From Prostheceraeus crozeri (taxonomy: Eukaryota; Platyhelminthes; Polycladida; Euryleptidae): DNA of 64,000 nt. Numbering within the stretch: position 1 is the stretch's first letter; every line of letters begins with the position of its first letter. Location: NCBI GenBank assembly GCA_907163375.1, contig CAJQUW010005270.1, positions 1 to 64,000 of the forward strand. The letters are read 5' to 3'. The notes below the pieces were generated by a model. It saw only the letters and a program-made list of their open reading frames with translations. It had not been told where the DNA came from and searched no databases. Below, one piece after another: positions 1 through 11,173 of the stretch. The position numbers and the translations under genes are program-made.

Positions 1-203
1 CACACTAATTGGTATGTGACTGAAAAGTGGAATGTAGCGCCATTCCGTTGATTGACAACACTTGCTGTCATCGCATTACCAATCTGAGCAAGATTGTTGT
101 GGACTCTGTCTTGCTCCTCTATTCTAGCAAATTCATCAAATAAATTTCGCGGCCTTAACTGCGGTCCGCGAGGAGAGCTGATTTGACTGTTCGGCGTCTG
201 CAT
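1..203 (-). CDS. Open reading frame running off the left edge, unknown product
   Basis: Reading the - strand from an ATG at 203-201, the frame stays open for 67 codons to the window edge without a stop. The predicted N-terminus begins MQTPNSQISSPRGPQLRPRN and is followed by a polar, possibly helical stretch (LFDEFARIEEQDRVHNNLAQ). A TATATAAA box lies about 33-40 bp upstream of the ATG, which would imply a very short 5' leader. I do not recognise the protein family. It could be the first exon of a host gene, a transposon gene or a chance frame. The TATA box and the length without a stop are the only support. Confidence 0.35.
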   Translation of the reverse strand, partial: MQTPNSQISSPRGPQLRPRNLFDEFARIEEQDRVHNNLAQIGNAMTASVVNQRNGATFHFSVTYQLV

Positions 204-235
204 GATTGAAATGAAATGAAATGAGAGGGTAGTGA

Positions 236-243
236 TTTATATA
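236..243 (-). promoter_or_regulatory. TATA-box-like element
   Basis: TATATAAA on the - strand, preceded by AGGG and followed 33 bp later by the ATG of the open frame at 203. The spacing suits a core promoter with a roughly 10-nt leader. AT-rich matches of this kind occur by chance, so this is only suggestive. Confidence 0.3.
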
Positions 244-3040
244 CCCTCTAAGCCATGCCAACGTTCAAGTTGACTGATAGCAGATTCAACTTAATGATAG
301 TATTCGCCAGTCTAAAGACTGCCCAGGGCAAACGCGTGGAGGCTCTATCATGTCTTGCCCCATAGTGGACGATTATACGGTAGTGTGTTAGTAGATTTCA
401 ATCACTGAAAAGGGAAGATGAGAATCATTTCATTTGTCTCATCAACGTTTATCATGGGAGCAATCATTGAAGGGGCATCTAATGAATTACATTTCACTCT
501 ACTCCATATCATAAAGGACTAACCTTGTGTCGAATGGTCTGTGCTATGAAGTACTCTGACCTGGCGAGAGAAAGCGTCACGTTGAGTATGAAGTCGAACG
601 CCCAACATGAGCAACGGCTCAGAGGTTTCGGTCTAACAACCGACGAACAACCCGTGCAACACAATCCCTCTACGGCAGTACCCGCCGTCCCGAAGGAACG
701 CTCGAGCAAAGAAGGTATTACAGCGATGATGTGCTTTATGAGCAGAAGTGAATCTCTTGATAGCAAGAGACTATAAAACTAGATAGCAAGTCAAAACAAC
801 TGATAGCAGGACAAATGTATAGTCAGTAAATGTAAATGGTGTGTATAGGATTCGGGTTGAATCGCATCTCACACATTATTTTACTAAGTTTTATTTGTAG
901 ACTCTCCTCTGTGTTCACATCCGAAGATGCTGTCGGGCTTGGGGACCGATCTAGCCACATTAAGAGTGGCTTTAAAAAGGCGTTTGGTGCGTTCACAGAA
1001 ATAGCTTTTACTTTTTATGGCTCCTGAAATGAAAGAAGTAAGCGTTGGAAAGATGGCATGATGATATATCTCAGTCATTATATCACGGATACTTGTATGG
1101 CTTTGACAAGCTATGTGGATGTCGTCGGTTTGTGTGTTGTGTGATATTTACATGGTAGCAACGGACATCCGCACAGCTGTAGCATCCTTGAGTGTCGTCG
1201 TTGCTTATATTTAGATATACAATTGGTTGTCAGGGACGACTCCCGCTGATGGGGTGTGCATAGTTGTGAGGGATTTCACCTCCACACTCTTCAAACGCGC
1301 CAACTCATTTTTCAACAAACTCACTTCTCAAGCGCCGCTTCCTTCGAGCATGAGCTCTCACTTCGCTCTCGATCACACTTCTCAAACTTCATCCAGCCGC
1401 CTTGCTCCTTCAACTTTCTTCCTTCACATACTTCTTTTGCAGCCGCACACTCCTTATACGTTTTGAGTGTCACACGTTCAGCATTCAAATTCAAACTATC
1501 GCGTCAGCCAGTCACCGTCTTTCAGCGTATCTTCAGCGATCTCATTTCCTTCTAACTTTGTACACTCATAGCTCAATTCGTATAAGCAGCACATCATCTC
1601 GACAGGCACAACTTCACCGGAACAGTCGACCTCTCAACTTTTTCAAACACCTCGGTTGAAGGTTAGGCGTTGATTGTGCCAACCTTGGGTGCTGGCACAA
1701 TCGCTCTCACAGCTTTCTTCACGCTCACGTCCTAGCGAGCAGCAACACTCGAATCAAACATCATACATTCATCATCCGATGAAATCCAACTTCACCGACT
1801 CACTCTACTCTTTTTGGAGGTACTCGCATCCAAATCTACATCCACTCACAACACGCTTTTTCAACATTTACCGCCACTACTGGTGGCAATCGAGCACACA
1901 TTCCCTCCTCATACAGCATACCCAGCTCACCACACATCATCTACTTCATCAAAACTAGCGAAATTATAGTGAATACACACATCGAGTGCAACTCACTGAA
2001 GCATCATTCCTTTCATCACACTCACATTGCACCACAACAAAACCACACCTTAACCGCAACACTATGCGCAGCATTCTTTTTTTATGGTGAAGGTGAAAAT
2101 TCTCACCCCTAAACACATCCCCACAACTGCTCATTTAAAAATTGCAGGGCGTTTATTCACGTCTTTGGTCATTTTTCACTGCAAGAGAAAAATTGCGCAC
2201 GTTTGATATCAAACCTGAGCAGAGCGCAAGTTATAGAAATAAAATTGTCAGTAAATGTGAAGGATTCTATGTTTTCAAAGTCATACTGTAATGCTATCAT
2301 TACTTGAGGATAGACAAGTTAAGCTGATGAATCCGTTACAGGCATTACTCAGAGGGGATCTTATCCCAACTCCAAGGCCTCGGCCCACAAATCCAACCTC
2401 CGACGGACAGAGCGTGCGTCATATCACTGTGTTGGTATTCGGACCCCGATTTTGACATGAAAATCGGTGGAGTTATTTACATCAGGAAACAAGTCTCGAG
2501 CTGAAGCTCGCCTCGTACAACATTATAAATGCCTTAGTTGAATTCAGCAGGGTCGAAAACCCCAGAAAACCTCCAAAATAGTGAATTTAAATTTTTCAAC
2601 TTTTTAGCACTACTTATGAAATTTTATAAGTAGTCTATCACTTAGGGCAGGTCAATAGCGACCGAACCTTTTTTGAATCAAGTCAAACGGACTTGTAGAA
2701 GCAAAGTTTACAAGCCTTTAAAGTTTTGGAGTCTTTTATGGCCTGGAGACGAAGGCCATCTCCTGGCTAACCTCTAAGTCTGACGCCTTAGCTGATATCA
2801 GCAATGAAATTTTCTAAGTCGGTTTCTTATCAGAACAACTCGGTATTTGGATATGTCCGAAGCTATCATCGGAGCTCAGAGAGACGACCTACCTCTGACA
2901 ATCGCTCTCGTCTTAATGACAAGTCTCTCTCGGTTCCCAGCTTATATAGTGTGTGGCGATCAGCTGATGACGTAATACCCATCATCCAAACACTAAAAAC
3001 CCGTCTATCTCCGGTTCTAGTGCTCGATTGAGCTGGAAAT
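244..3040. other. Region without a recognisable gene
   Basis: Short open frames occur on both strands here, such as 525-776 and 836-1027, but none shows a recognisable domain. From about 1250 to 2060 the + strand is pyrimidine-rich with many CTC, TTC and CAC triplets and no convincing frame. A small hairpin lies at 1672-1702. No element ends or splice-bounded exons were recognised. Confidence 0.5.
1672..1702. repeat. Small perfect hairpin (10-bp stem)
   Basis: GATTGTGCCA at 1672-1681 is the exact reverse complement of TGGCACAATC at 1693-1702, with an 11-nt loop between them. It sits in pyrimidine-rich DNA without a gene. No T-run follows, so it is not a recognisable terminator. Confidence 0.5.
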
Positions 3041-3044
3041 ACAC

Positions 3045-3185
3045 CATTTCCATGTAGAATTTGACGCTGAATCCGAATCTGGCCTCCGTTCTCCCATCCG
3101 ATGCTTCGTTTTGGCTCTACAGTAGGCAGCCATCGCAAAAATTCTAACTCGTTTTTCCGAAAAATGTTGAAATTTTTTTTCTCCG
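3045..3185 (+). repeat. Left copy of a diverged direct repeat flanking the A-poor tract
   Basis: This ~140-bp stretch shares long blocks with 4257-4400: GACGCTGAATCCGAATC versus CACGCTGAATCCGAATC, GGCCTCCGTT, CATCCGATG, AAATTCTAACTC and CGAAAAATGTTGAAA. The copies are in the same orientation and differ by point changes and small indels. Together they bracket the compositionally odd 3190-4250 segment. Confidence 0.7.
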
Positions 3186-3189
3186 ATGG

Positions 3190-4250
3190 GTTACCGTTGA
3201 CGATGTGTCCGTGCGGGCTCGTGACGGGTCGTCCGCGCGGGCCGTTCTCGCGTTGCTTTCTCACCGGCGTTCGTCGTCGAAGGCGAGCGTTTACGTTTTC
3301 GCTGGATCACGTTTCCGTTTCTGTTTCTGGCCCTCTCGGTTGTCCCGTTGTCTTATGGTGTATCGTTCAAACGTTCAAATTCACGGCGGCTTTCTGCTGC
3401 GTTCCGTCGTGCCTTTTTTCGTAGTCTTGCCGTTCGTTTCGTTGTGTTTGCGCGTTCGGTTCGTTCAACGTGTGTTTGGCTCTACGTCGATTGTCGTCCG
3501 CGCGTTTGTAAGGGCAGGTGCTCTTTGGGCGTGCGTCGGTTCTCGCGAGGGTTACTTCGGGCTGCTTCCTTGGGGGTTTTTCGTCTCGCGTTCCGTTTGT
3601 TAACTGCGTCGTCGCGCGCGTGGCGCTCGTCGTCGACGTTTGCCCGTTCCCGTCGTACGCACGTCGTTGCGTTCAGTTCCCTCCGTCATCTAGTTCGTTT
3701 CCGTTCTCGTCTGTTCGTTTCGCGAGGTTTTCGTTCGTTTCGTTTGTGTCCTCGTGTTACCGTTCGTTGTGTGCGGGGCGCGATCCCCGGTCCGTGTTTC
3801 GTCTGCGTGCTGTCGGTTCGTTGCTTTGCCTCCCTGTCCTGGGCGGCCTCGTTTTGGCGTTCTTCTTTTCTGTTCGTTCGCGTGGCGTCGTGGACTCGCC
3901 GTTTTGCGACGCGAACGTTCCGGGTCTGTGCGTTTTCTAGCTTCGTTCTATTTCTTGGCGCTCATCCTTGGCGTTCACTTCGGCTCGTAGGTTGCGTTTA
4001 GTGTTGTTGGTCTTGTGTTATACGTTGTCGTCTGTCCGTCCGTGGCTTTATATGGGTGCCCGGGGATCGTGTCGGTGCGTGTCGTCCAATCGCGGTTCGT
4101 TCGATGTGCGTTCACGCGGCGTAGTGCGATCGGGCGTTCTCCTCGTTCGTTGTTGCGGTCCGCCGTTCTGTTCGCCGCGTTGCGTTCCGATCTTTGCGTG
4201 CGGCGGCGTTCGTTCTTGTCGGGTGTGGCGTCGTCCCGTGCGTTTCCGTT
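3190..4250 (+). repeat. A-poor, CGTTCG-rich low-complexity tract
   Basis: The + strand is made almost entirely of T, G and C. A is scarce, and CGTTCG, TTCGTT and GTCGT occur throughout. Because stop codons need A, all three + frames stay open for long stretches: 3348-4001 is 217 codons, and 3518-3940 and 4015-4455 are also open. The peptides are dominated by R, S, V, F and C and show no domain. I read the frames as a consequence of composition, not as genes. The tract starts and stops close to the flanking direct repeats. Confidence 0.65.
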
Positions 4251-4256
4251 CAAAAT

Positions 4257-4400
4257 TCACCATACCGATGCAGAATTTCACGCTGAATCCGAATCCGGCC
4301 TCCGTTTTCTCATCCGATGGTTCGTTTGGCCGCTACACACCAAAACGTCCCAAATTCTAACTCTGTCGTTTTTTCGAAAAATGTTGAAAATGTTGGGGAG
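4257..4400 (+). repeat. Right copy of the diverged direct repeat
   Basis: Partner of 3045-3185 in the same orientation, about 1.2 kb downstream. Conserved blocks include CTGAATCCGAATC, GGCCTCCGTTTTCTCATCC and CGAAAAATGTTGAAA. Confidence 0.7.
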
Positions 4401-4404
4401 TCAG

Positions 4405-5680
4405 CGATGGCGGCCATCTTGCGCTATCTGGTATTTGTTACTTCCTTACTACTAGCCGCGAAAGGAAAGTGCCACAAGAAAAGATTATTCAATCGATAAA
4501 AATCTCCAAGTTTAGTCTATAAAGGATAAAAAGCAAAAATATAGAATATATCATAGCGATATGCAACAGCATTTTCGTAATGATGCATGTATAATTTGAC
4601 TTTACAATTACCATTACTATGCAAGATGTTGAAAATAGACATATATACGATCACAGTTTAATAACTCATCAGGACAATGGTTTTACTAGTGCGAATACTG
4701 AAATAGTATTGTGGAAATGGCGTGGGAATACTCTGGAGCAACGTGGCTTGGCTAAGAAAGCCTCAATAATTAAATGCCAGCAAAATAAATTCAGAAGTAT
4801 GATAAAAAGCAGCTGTCCATTTATTGATAAGATTTTCATGAGAAACTCATGAAATTTGATGAGCTATTTCTTGCGAAATGTTCCAAATCCGCATGAAATT
4901 TCATGAGAAATATATGAGAAAAATATCATAAAAATTATGAGGAATTTTCGTAAGGGTCTAACTGAAATTGCCTGCGATTTTTGTACTGTTATTGCTAATT
5001 GCAAGATGCTTTACTTACATTCTACATAAATAAACATAAATTAACAGAATTGGAAGTATAAGCGAAATAAAGTCTTCTAAAAGCCACACGCCTTGATATT
5101 TAAGAGCAGCATTTTCAAATCAAATCTTATCAGAGTTGTAGATGCAAAGCAGATAAAGTTTGCGCTGACCAGCAAAGAGACGTGTCGAGCAAGAAGAAAC
5201 AACGTTTCAAGATGCCACCACATGCACATATTCTCATTCTGAAGTAAAAGTAAGATAACTCACTTTTCAGTGGAGAAGAGGAGCAGTGGTCTCTGAAACA
5301 TCGGTCTTTTATTACTTGTATTTGTGATTTCAAATATAGTACTGTCGTTTCCTATTTATTATACCAAAGAAGAGCATTTTCTTATTCCGGTTTATGATCG
5401 TGTTGAATTGCTATGTTTTAAAACTGATATTATTCAGAGCACTTTTATCTCAAAATTTCAATGCTACGTAAATCAATACATGGAAAAGTACTATCATAGA
5501 GAATCAACCAATGATATTGACGGTTGAGAGGACCAGTAGACGTTTTGTCTTTATCTGCTCAATTGGTCGCTGTCAATTTTCAGCAAATTCTCAGCACGTG
5601 GACCCACGTTTCACGCATTTTGAAGTCGACGTCTAATAAATACGACCATAGCATTAATAATAGTCAAAAGAAATCACCCC
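4405..5680. other. AT-rich region without a recognisable gene
   Basis: Only short open frames are present (for example 4619-4852 and 5324-5527), with no domain. Around 4835-4950 there are imperfect repetitions of CATGAGAAA and CATGAAATTT. No SEC14/CRAL-TRIO exon could be recognised here, although the SEC14-like gene further right must have upstream exons. Confidence 0.45.
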
Positions 5681-6105
5681 ATGTTTCGCTCCAATATTCA
5701 CAAGGAATCTCAGCGGCATATCATGCAAGTTTCATGGAATTATGAAAATGGACTTGAAAATGAATATGAAAAAGCCGCGTATATTAAAGCAGGCCGACAG
5801 CTCAATTTTGTATGTGAATCTCAGAACTCAGGGAAAATGGTTGCAAGCGCATTCACAGATTCGCAAGTTCTTGTATGAATCGATAGTCAAGGAACGTTAC
5901 GAAGTTTTATTTTGCAAGATCAAAGGTGAATCATTGGTAAATCAGCGAAGACTGACGCCTGGGAAGCCATCGCTCAGGAATTCAGCAGGTGTTTAACAGT
6001 CAACCAAGCTCCTGCATCCTGTAGTTCACAAAAGTTAAAGAAGAAGTGGGAAAATCTTCTCGGCAGCCGCATCATGTCACCGGACTCCATCTTTCACGAG
6101 AGATA
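5681..6105 (+). pseudogene. Myb/SANT-like DNA-binding protein, N-terminal part, frameshifted
   Basis: Three reading frames joined by small shifts encode one Myb/SANT-like domain of the Myb_DNA-bind_5 type. The pieces in order are AFTDSQVLV (to ~5875), LYESIVKERYEVLFCKIKG (~5870-5930), then KTDAWEAIAQEF (from ~5949) ending with SSQKLKKKWENLL before a stop at ~6105. The order of acidic N-terminal helix, K-x-AW-x-x-I middle helix and LKKKW recognition helix matches the family, whose members are nuclear DNA-binding proteins often related to transposon-derived regulators. At least two frame changes break the gene. The matching C-terminal part continues at 6626-7093, beyond a LINE fragment. It is most likely a pseudogene. 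Indel errors in the assembly are an alternative. Confidence 0.7.
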
Positions 6106-6625
6106 ATGCTTGATCTGGCGAGCATCTCACCTTTTGAAGAAGATTTTCAACTCCACTGCCCGAGACCGTCTGAAAGTGCGAATATTTCAATCCATCGTAG
6201 AACCCATACGGTTTAGAACAGTTCCAGCTATCGACACAAGAGGCAGGTCGTGGATGGTGCTCATAGGTCTCTCCTCCTCAACGCTCTGGGCATACACTAC
6301 CCGCAGAAAATCTCGAATAAAGTGCTATTGGCGCGAACTGGTGTTGCCCCTCTGAGTGTCGCCTTGTGGCAACATCGTCAACATCTGATTAGCCACTACC
6401 TGCGATGCTTCGGCAGAGGTAACAAAATTCCGCTTTCCTTGGTCCTCCTGAATCAACCCTCTGAGCATTTTCGAAGAGGACAAGGCCGGACTCAGACCAT
6501 AATTGACTGTTTCAAGTCAGACCAACAAGCTCTCAATCTCACTTTTCAGTCTGCTGTTTGTTGTCCTTCTGCAACTTTCTGTCAGCGAGGGCGCGCAAGG
6601 TTGTAACCTTTCGTTAATATATATA
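6106..6625 (+). mobile_element. LINE 3' fragment (C-terminal reverse transcriptase region)
   Basis: Two frames encode the post-catalytic part of a non-LTR reverse transcriptase. The first is LLKKIFNSTARDRLKVRIFQ and SIVEPI at ~6125-6215. The second is DGAHRSLLLNALGIHYPQK, ISNKVLLARTGVAPLSV, LISHYLRC and HFRRGQGRT at ~6250-6505. These are the thumb/connection segments seen at the end of many animal LINE polymerases. The catalytic motifs are missing, as expected for a 5'-truncated insertion, and a frameshift lies near 6220. A short (AT)n run at ~6615-6630 may mark its 3' end. It separates the two halves of the Myb/SANT-like pseudogene. Confidence 0.7.
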
Positions 6626-7093
6626 TACGATGGGCTTACAGGACGATGCCATTTTCCGATAAAAAAGTTAAATGGAGAAATGCTGGGACGTCATCGGAAA
6701 GTTTCGAAGGTAGCAAGCTCCAGGAGCTCGACGGATGTCATCTCTGAAGGAAGTGAAACTCATCTACTTCCAATCGAGGTTTCTCTAACAACAACGGAGT
6801 CGGTGTGTCAGTTCGTACAGTCGTCCGATGACGCAACTGACAATGGTGAGAAACCTACACGTAGATCATGCAACGCTCTAGCCCTCAGTAAAGTCAAGAC
6901 GAAGAAGCCTAAGCGGTTATCGACGCGGGATAGTTATACGTCGGCTTCCTCCAATTTAGCGATTCTTCTCGCATCTGAGACTGAAAACAAGAAGGAGCTA
7001 CAAAAATTGAAAATAGAACTTTTAGCTACCAAAATTAAAGCCCAGAATGCAAAGGCAGAATACTACTCAAGAAAAATGTCACTTTTGAAATAA
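6626..7093 (+). pseudogene. Myb/SANT-like protein, C-terminal part with coiled coil
   Basis: The frame ending at the stop at 7091-7093 carries a low-complexity S/T-rich linker, a basic patch (KVKTKKPKRL) and a C-terminal coiled-coil segment, ENKKELQKLKIELLATKIKA then QNAKAEYYSRK. This tail is characteristic of Myb/SANT-like proteins and fits the domain at 5681-6105 as the end of the same gene. The frame is formally open from an ATG at 6503, but its first ~40 codons derive from the inserted LINE fragment, including a spurious hydrophobic stretch. Inferred to be the separated 3' end of one broken gene. Confidence 0.6.
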
Positions 7094-7586
7094 AAGTTAC
7101 ATGCTATTGAGATTTTAGATGTTTTGCTATCATCATGGATGCGCGGATGCCTTGGTGCTTCTTCATATGGCACGATCGATGGAGTCATAGTTATCAATGC
7201 TATAAAATATTAATATTGTTTTATTTTCATGCCTCCATAAGACTCTTAACATACAAGATTTATGTGACGTTAAGCAGGCATATCAGTCATAAGAAAATCT
7301 CATGAAAACCTAATGACAAGTTATAGGTTACATTTATAAGTGATTTATCGTAAGTGAAACTTCGATGTGAAAGTAGCTATGCATTTTGATGTGAAACTTA
7401 CAATTCCTATCTTAAGAATTTCGACGTGGAACAAACTCCAGGGATGCCATTTATACATTTCTTTACAAAAAAATAAATCTTCAGAAATTACAATTATCTG
7501 AATAATGTTTGAGAAAAAACAGTCATTCACATTACTCTCTTTGCTATCAAAATTTGTCCATACATCATTTTCATCTTCCTATTCAG
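7094..7586. other. Intergenic or intronic DNA before the SEC14-like exon
   Basis: AT-rich sequence without a domain-bearing frame. It ends with the polypyrimidine tract and CAG acceptor used by the exon starting at 7587. Confidence 0.5.
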
Positions 7587-7878
7587 ATAGGTCAAGGAGG
7601 CATCATTCCCGAATCCTACTATCAGAAGGAGTTGAGCCATACAGACAATTTGGAACGAGTGACAGTACCTCGAAGTGACAAAATGGAGCTTCGTTACGAT
7701 GTTGAGACTCCTGGTTCTGTTTTGCAATGGGAATTTAAGACGGATGATTATGACATCGGTTTTGGCATTGACTTTCAAGATGTCAATGGTAAAAGGACAA
7801 CTTTACGGGAGGTTGACAGAGTTAATTCGCATATGGTGCCTGAAGATGGTAGTCTTGCTTGTTCAACTGTTGGCACGT
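7587..7878 (+). CDS. SEC14L: SEC14-like protein, penultimate exon (GOLD domain)
   Basis: This 292-bp exon encodes the first two thirds of the GOLD domain of a SEC14-like (SEC14L1-6 type) lipid-binding and transfer protein. Members bind hydrophobic ligands such as phospholipids, tocopherol or squalene through an N-terminal CRAL-TRIO domain, and carry a C-terminal beta-sandwich GOLD domain. Family hallmarks seen are GGIIPESYY, TPGSVLQWEF, DYDIGFGIDF and VNSHMVPEDGS. The exon is bounded by a polypyrimidine tract with CAG at 7584-7586 and by the donor GTAAGT at 7879-7884, and ends in codon phase 1. It joins exactly to the exon at 17971. The 10.1-kb intron between them holds a gypsy element with a nested LINE. 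CRAL-TRIO exons must lie upstream, but none was recognised between 1 and 7586. Confidence 0.88.
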
Positions 7879-7937
7879 GTAAGTAATTTAATTGCATTTG
7901 AGTGGGCAATTCGGCTAAAATGTCCGATTATCCGAAC

Positions 7938-7942
7938 ATTTG
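7938..7942. repeat. Target-site duplication ATTTG (left)
   Basis: ATTTG lies immediately left of the left LTR and recurs at 15866-15870 immediately right of the right LTR. A 5-bp duplication is usual for Ty3/gypsy integrases and defines the element's ends to the base. Confidence 0.92.
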
Positions 7943-8081
7943 TGTTGTATTTCAACAATGCTTAATAACGAGGTAGAACACGATACGCTTCTGCTACTTT
8001 CGTTTATTTGTAATTACTTGCATATAAACACAGACTACTAAAATGGCAATTATTGATAAGAATAAACAACGAAACACCACA
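7943..8081 (-). repeat. 3' LTR of the gypsy element (139 bp)
   Basis: On the element's own strand it starts TGTGGTGTTTCG and ends TTGAAATACAACA, giving the canonical TG...CA ends. It matches the other LTR except for a 2-bp CT deletion (CAGACTACTA versus CAGACTCTACTA). At about 140 bp these are short LTRs. Confidence 0.93.
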
Positions 8082-8095
8082 TTCTCCCCCTGGTG
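8082..8095 (-). other. Polypurine tract
   Basis: The - strand reads CACCAGGGGGAGAA directly before the 3' LTR. This is the expected place for the plus-strand priming purine tract of an LTR retrotransposon. Confidence 0.8.
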
Positions 8096-8131
8096 AATTA
8101 CAATCACATGACATATATATTTCAAATAGAA

Positions 8132-11100
8132 TCACACACGGTATTTCGCAGGATCAGTTCGCTTAGGTCGAAGATTAAAATCACGTTGAGTTCTTGAGTG
8201 ATGCTCATTGTTCCGTAATAAATCATTGGATACACTGCGGCGGACTTCACTATTACAATTTAAAGAAACACTCTCGGATATGCTGGGTTTCGACAATTCC
8301 CATAACCGATCAAAATCAGTGTTCAGTGCATTACTCCACTTCATGCGTTTCATAAATCTCTGATTCACCACAGTCAATCTACCATCACTACAAATCTTGC
8401 ATTCATACGCACCATGACCTTTCTTCCCTATAAAACAGCAGGAATAGTAAATTTGCTGTGTATTTCCTCTTCTCAGCACAACTCTTTCACCAACGTCAAA
8501 CTCTAAACATCCTACTCGCTTTTGACTTCTTTCATACTGATCAGACAAACATCTAGGTTTAGTCCTGACTGCAGTCTCACTAATCAAACTCCACTTAGTA
8601 GACATTTCACTATTGTAGAACAAAGTAAATGGAGGCTTCCCTGTCGATTCGTTAGGAGTACTTCGTATGTCAAACATCACTTGATGCAAGGCAGCAGAAT
8701 ACAACACTCCTTCATCTAAGAGCTTGTCGAGTCGTTTCTTCAAAGTACCATGAAATCGCTCTATTATAGCATTACCTTGTGGGTAATATGGGCTTGACCG
8801 CTTGTGATGAATCCCACATTTTGACAAGAAATCATCAAATTCTTGGCTGGTGAATGCCGAACCATTGTCACTCAGGATAACTTTGGGAAGTCCCACAGTA
8901 GAGAACAAAGATCTCAGTCCACTAATGGTTTGCGAAGCCGATGTGGAAGTCACTTCAATCAAGAACGGAAAACGAGAACATGCATCTATGACAGAAGATA
9001 GGTTTTGCCATGAAGTCTTGAAGAAGGCCCTACGAAGTCAATAGCGACCACATCCCAAATAGCATTTACTTGTTCAGCTACAGAACCCATCGGAGCAGGC
9101 ATATTACAGTTGGAAAACTTGACGCAATGTTCACAAACTCTTGACTTTTTCATCAATTTCCTTGGTCATCTTAGGCCAATAAAAATTAGAACGGAGAACT
9201 TCCTTCATTTTTCGTTGAACTACATGTCCTTCATGAGCTTGGAGCAAAATTCTGTCTCTGAGTGCTTGTGGCACAACAATTCTGTTTCCATGCATCACTA
9301 AGCCTTCATCAGAAACATACAGCTCATTCCGAATATGGAAGTACTGATGCAAATTTATGGATGAGTTCCTACCCCAATCAGTCATTTTCTGCAATTTTGA
9401 TTTAATTTCGATCAATTCGGCATCTTTTTCAGTTGCGAGCACAAGATCATCTGTTGTAACAGGCAGGTTTTTCAAAATCAAGCAAACAGACAATGAGGTA
9501 TCCTCAAGACAAGAACTTGGGTCGTCAGACGGACATCTGGACAGAATATCAGCAATTTTATTCTCACTCGCAGGTATATGATGAACATCGAAGTGATAAG
9601 ACTGTAGATGTAAAATCCAACGTTGTACCCGTAACGGTAATTTATCAACATCCTTCTCAAAAAACGAAACAATCGGACTTGCTTCCAAAAGGAAAGTCCT
9701 GAAACGCGTAACAGCAAAGAGAATTCCTAAAAATTCACGCTCTAATTGAGAATAACGCTTTTCCACGTCAGTGAGCTTTCTAGACGCAAAAAGAATGGGC
9801 TTGTCACCTTGGAGTAACACGGCACCTAATCCAACACCGGATACATCAGTTCTGACTACAGACTTCTCAGACAAGTTAAAAAATTTCAAAGGTTCAATGC
9901 TTTGGACAACTTGCTTTATCTTATTGAAAGCCTTACTTGAATCATCAGTCCAAGAAAATTCCTTCAGTTTCAACATGTCATACAGAGGAGCTGCATAACT
10001 TGAGAAGTTGGGTACAAAGCGGTGAGCAGCATACTCAGTCAGCCCAATAAACGAACGAAGCTCAGACTCATTAACAGGTTTGGGAAACTTCAGAATCGCA
10101 GCGATTTTGCTTTCAAGCGGTTTCACACCTTCAGCTGTCAAATTGTGACCTAGAAACTCTATTTCCTTTTTGTGAAACTGGCATTTCTCACCATTCAATC
10201 TCAAACCTTTCTCATTTAGTCTGTTGAGAACAGCATAAAGCCTCTTTTTGTGGTCTTCCTCAGTCTCAGCAAAAATCAAGATATCATCAAAATATACAAT
10301 CATACCTTGAAGATCTTGCACCAAGTGCTGTATAACTTTCTGAAAAATTTCCGGACCAGTGGAAATTCCGAACGGAAGACGAGTATATTGAAAACTTCCA
10401 ACTGGAGTACTAAAAACCAAGAACTTTTGAGAACTCTTACTAACAGAAATTTGATGATAGCCACTTCTAGCATCTAAACAAGAGAAAAATTTTGCACCAT
10501 TCAACTGCATCAGTATCTCTTCAAGAGTAGGTATCTGAAAATACTTTCGCTCAATCACACTGTTTACGTATCTGAAATCAGTACAAATTCGAATCTCACT
10601 ATTCTTTTTCAAAACAGGTACAATCGGCGAACTCCATTGTGAAGTTTCCGCAGGAATAATAATGCCATCACTCATCATTCTATTAAGTTCTTTTTGAATG
10701 CCTTCAATCATAGCAGGGGGGACACGTCTCGGAGGAATATGTCTCGGTTTAGCATCACTCTTCACAGTCAACTCATAATCAACACCGATCACATTTCCGA
10801 CACCAGAGAACAAATTAGAAAATTCAGAAAAAATATCACTTTCACATGACAAACGCATTTGCATTGTACATCAATGTTATTTATCCCAGGTCTCAAAATA
10901 CCCAAAGAGAAGCATGTTTCACGTGACAAAAGAGGAATTTCATCAGCACTTACTACGTAAAACAACGGTTTTACAGGTTTTCTGACCATAAGACACAGAT
11001 AAAAAACATGTACCAATCACAATTAATGAAAATCCACCGTATGCACTCAACTTGACACTTGTAGGAATCACTTCAGCATCAGGCGGTAAGTACTGTTCAG

Positions 11101-11173
11101 GAATTACGCACGCCTTCGCTCCTGTGTCAGCAAGACACATTGTAGATTTACCATGAGAGCAACACTCACGCAA
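8132..11173 (-). pseudogene. pol: gypsy pol: protease, reverse transcriptase, RNase H, integrase (frameshifted)
   Basis: Protease: LADTGAKACVIP near 11130, with a frame change before 10864. RT and RNase H: an uninterrupted 577-codon frame at 9131-10864 with LDARSGYHQI, the catalytic VYFDDILIFA and the RNase H start RTDVSGVGLGAVL. Integrase: the zinc finger begins at the end of that frame (HEGHV) and continues in another frame as VCEHCVKF; the first catalytic Asp is in AIDFVGP near 9030. A second shift near 8990 restores the original frame for SDNGSAFTSQEF and the terminal Glu in IERFHGTL (8132-8962). The two integrase shifts therefore compensate. The polyprotein would copy genomic RNA and integrate the cDNA, but as read it cannot be made in one piece. 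Confidence 0.9.

Noticed and set aside
509..776. Overlapping 85- and 83-codon frames on opposite strands
   Set aside because: They are mirror images of the same DNA. Neither shows a domain or promoter support.
3348..4001. 217-codon + frame and other long frames in 3200-4455
   Set aside because: All three + frames are open because A is nearly absent. The peptides are R/S/V/F-rich with no domain, so they reflect composition.
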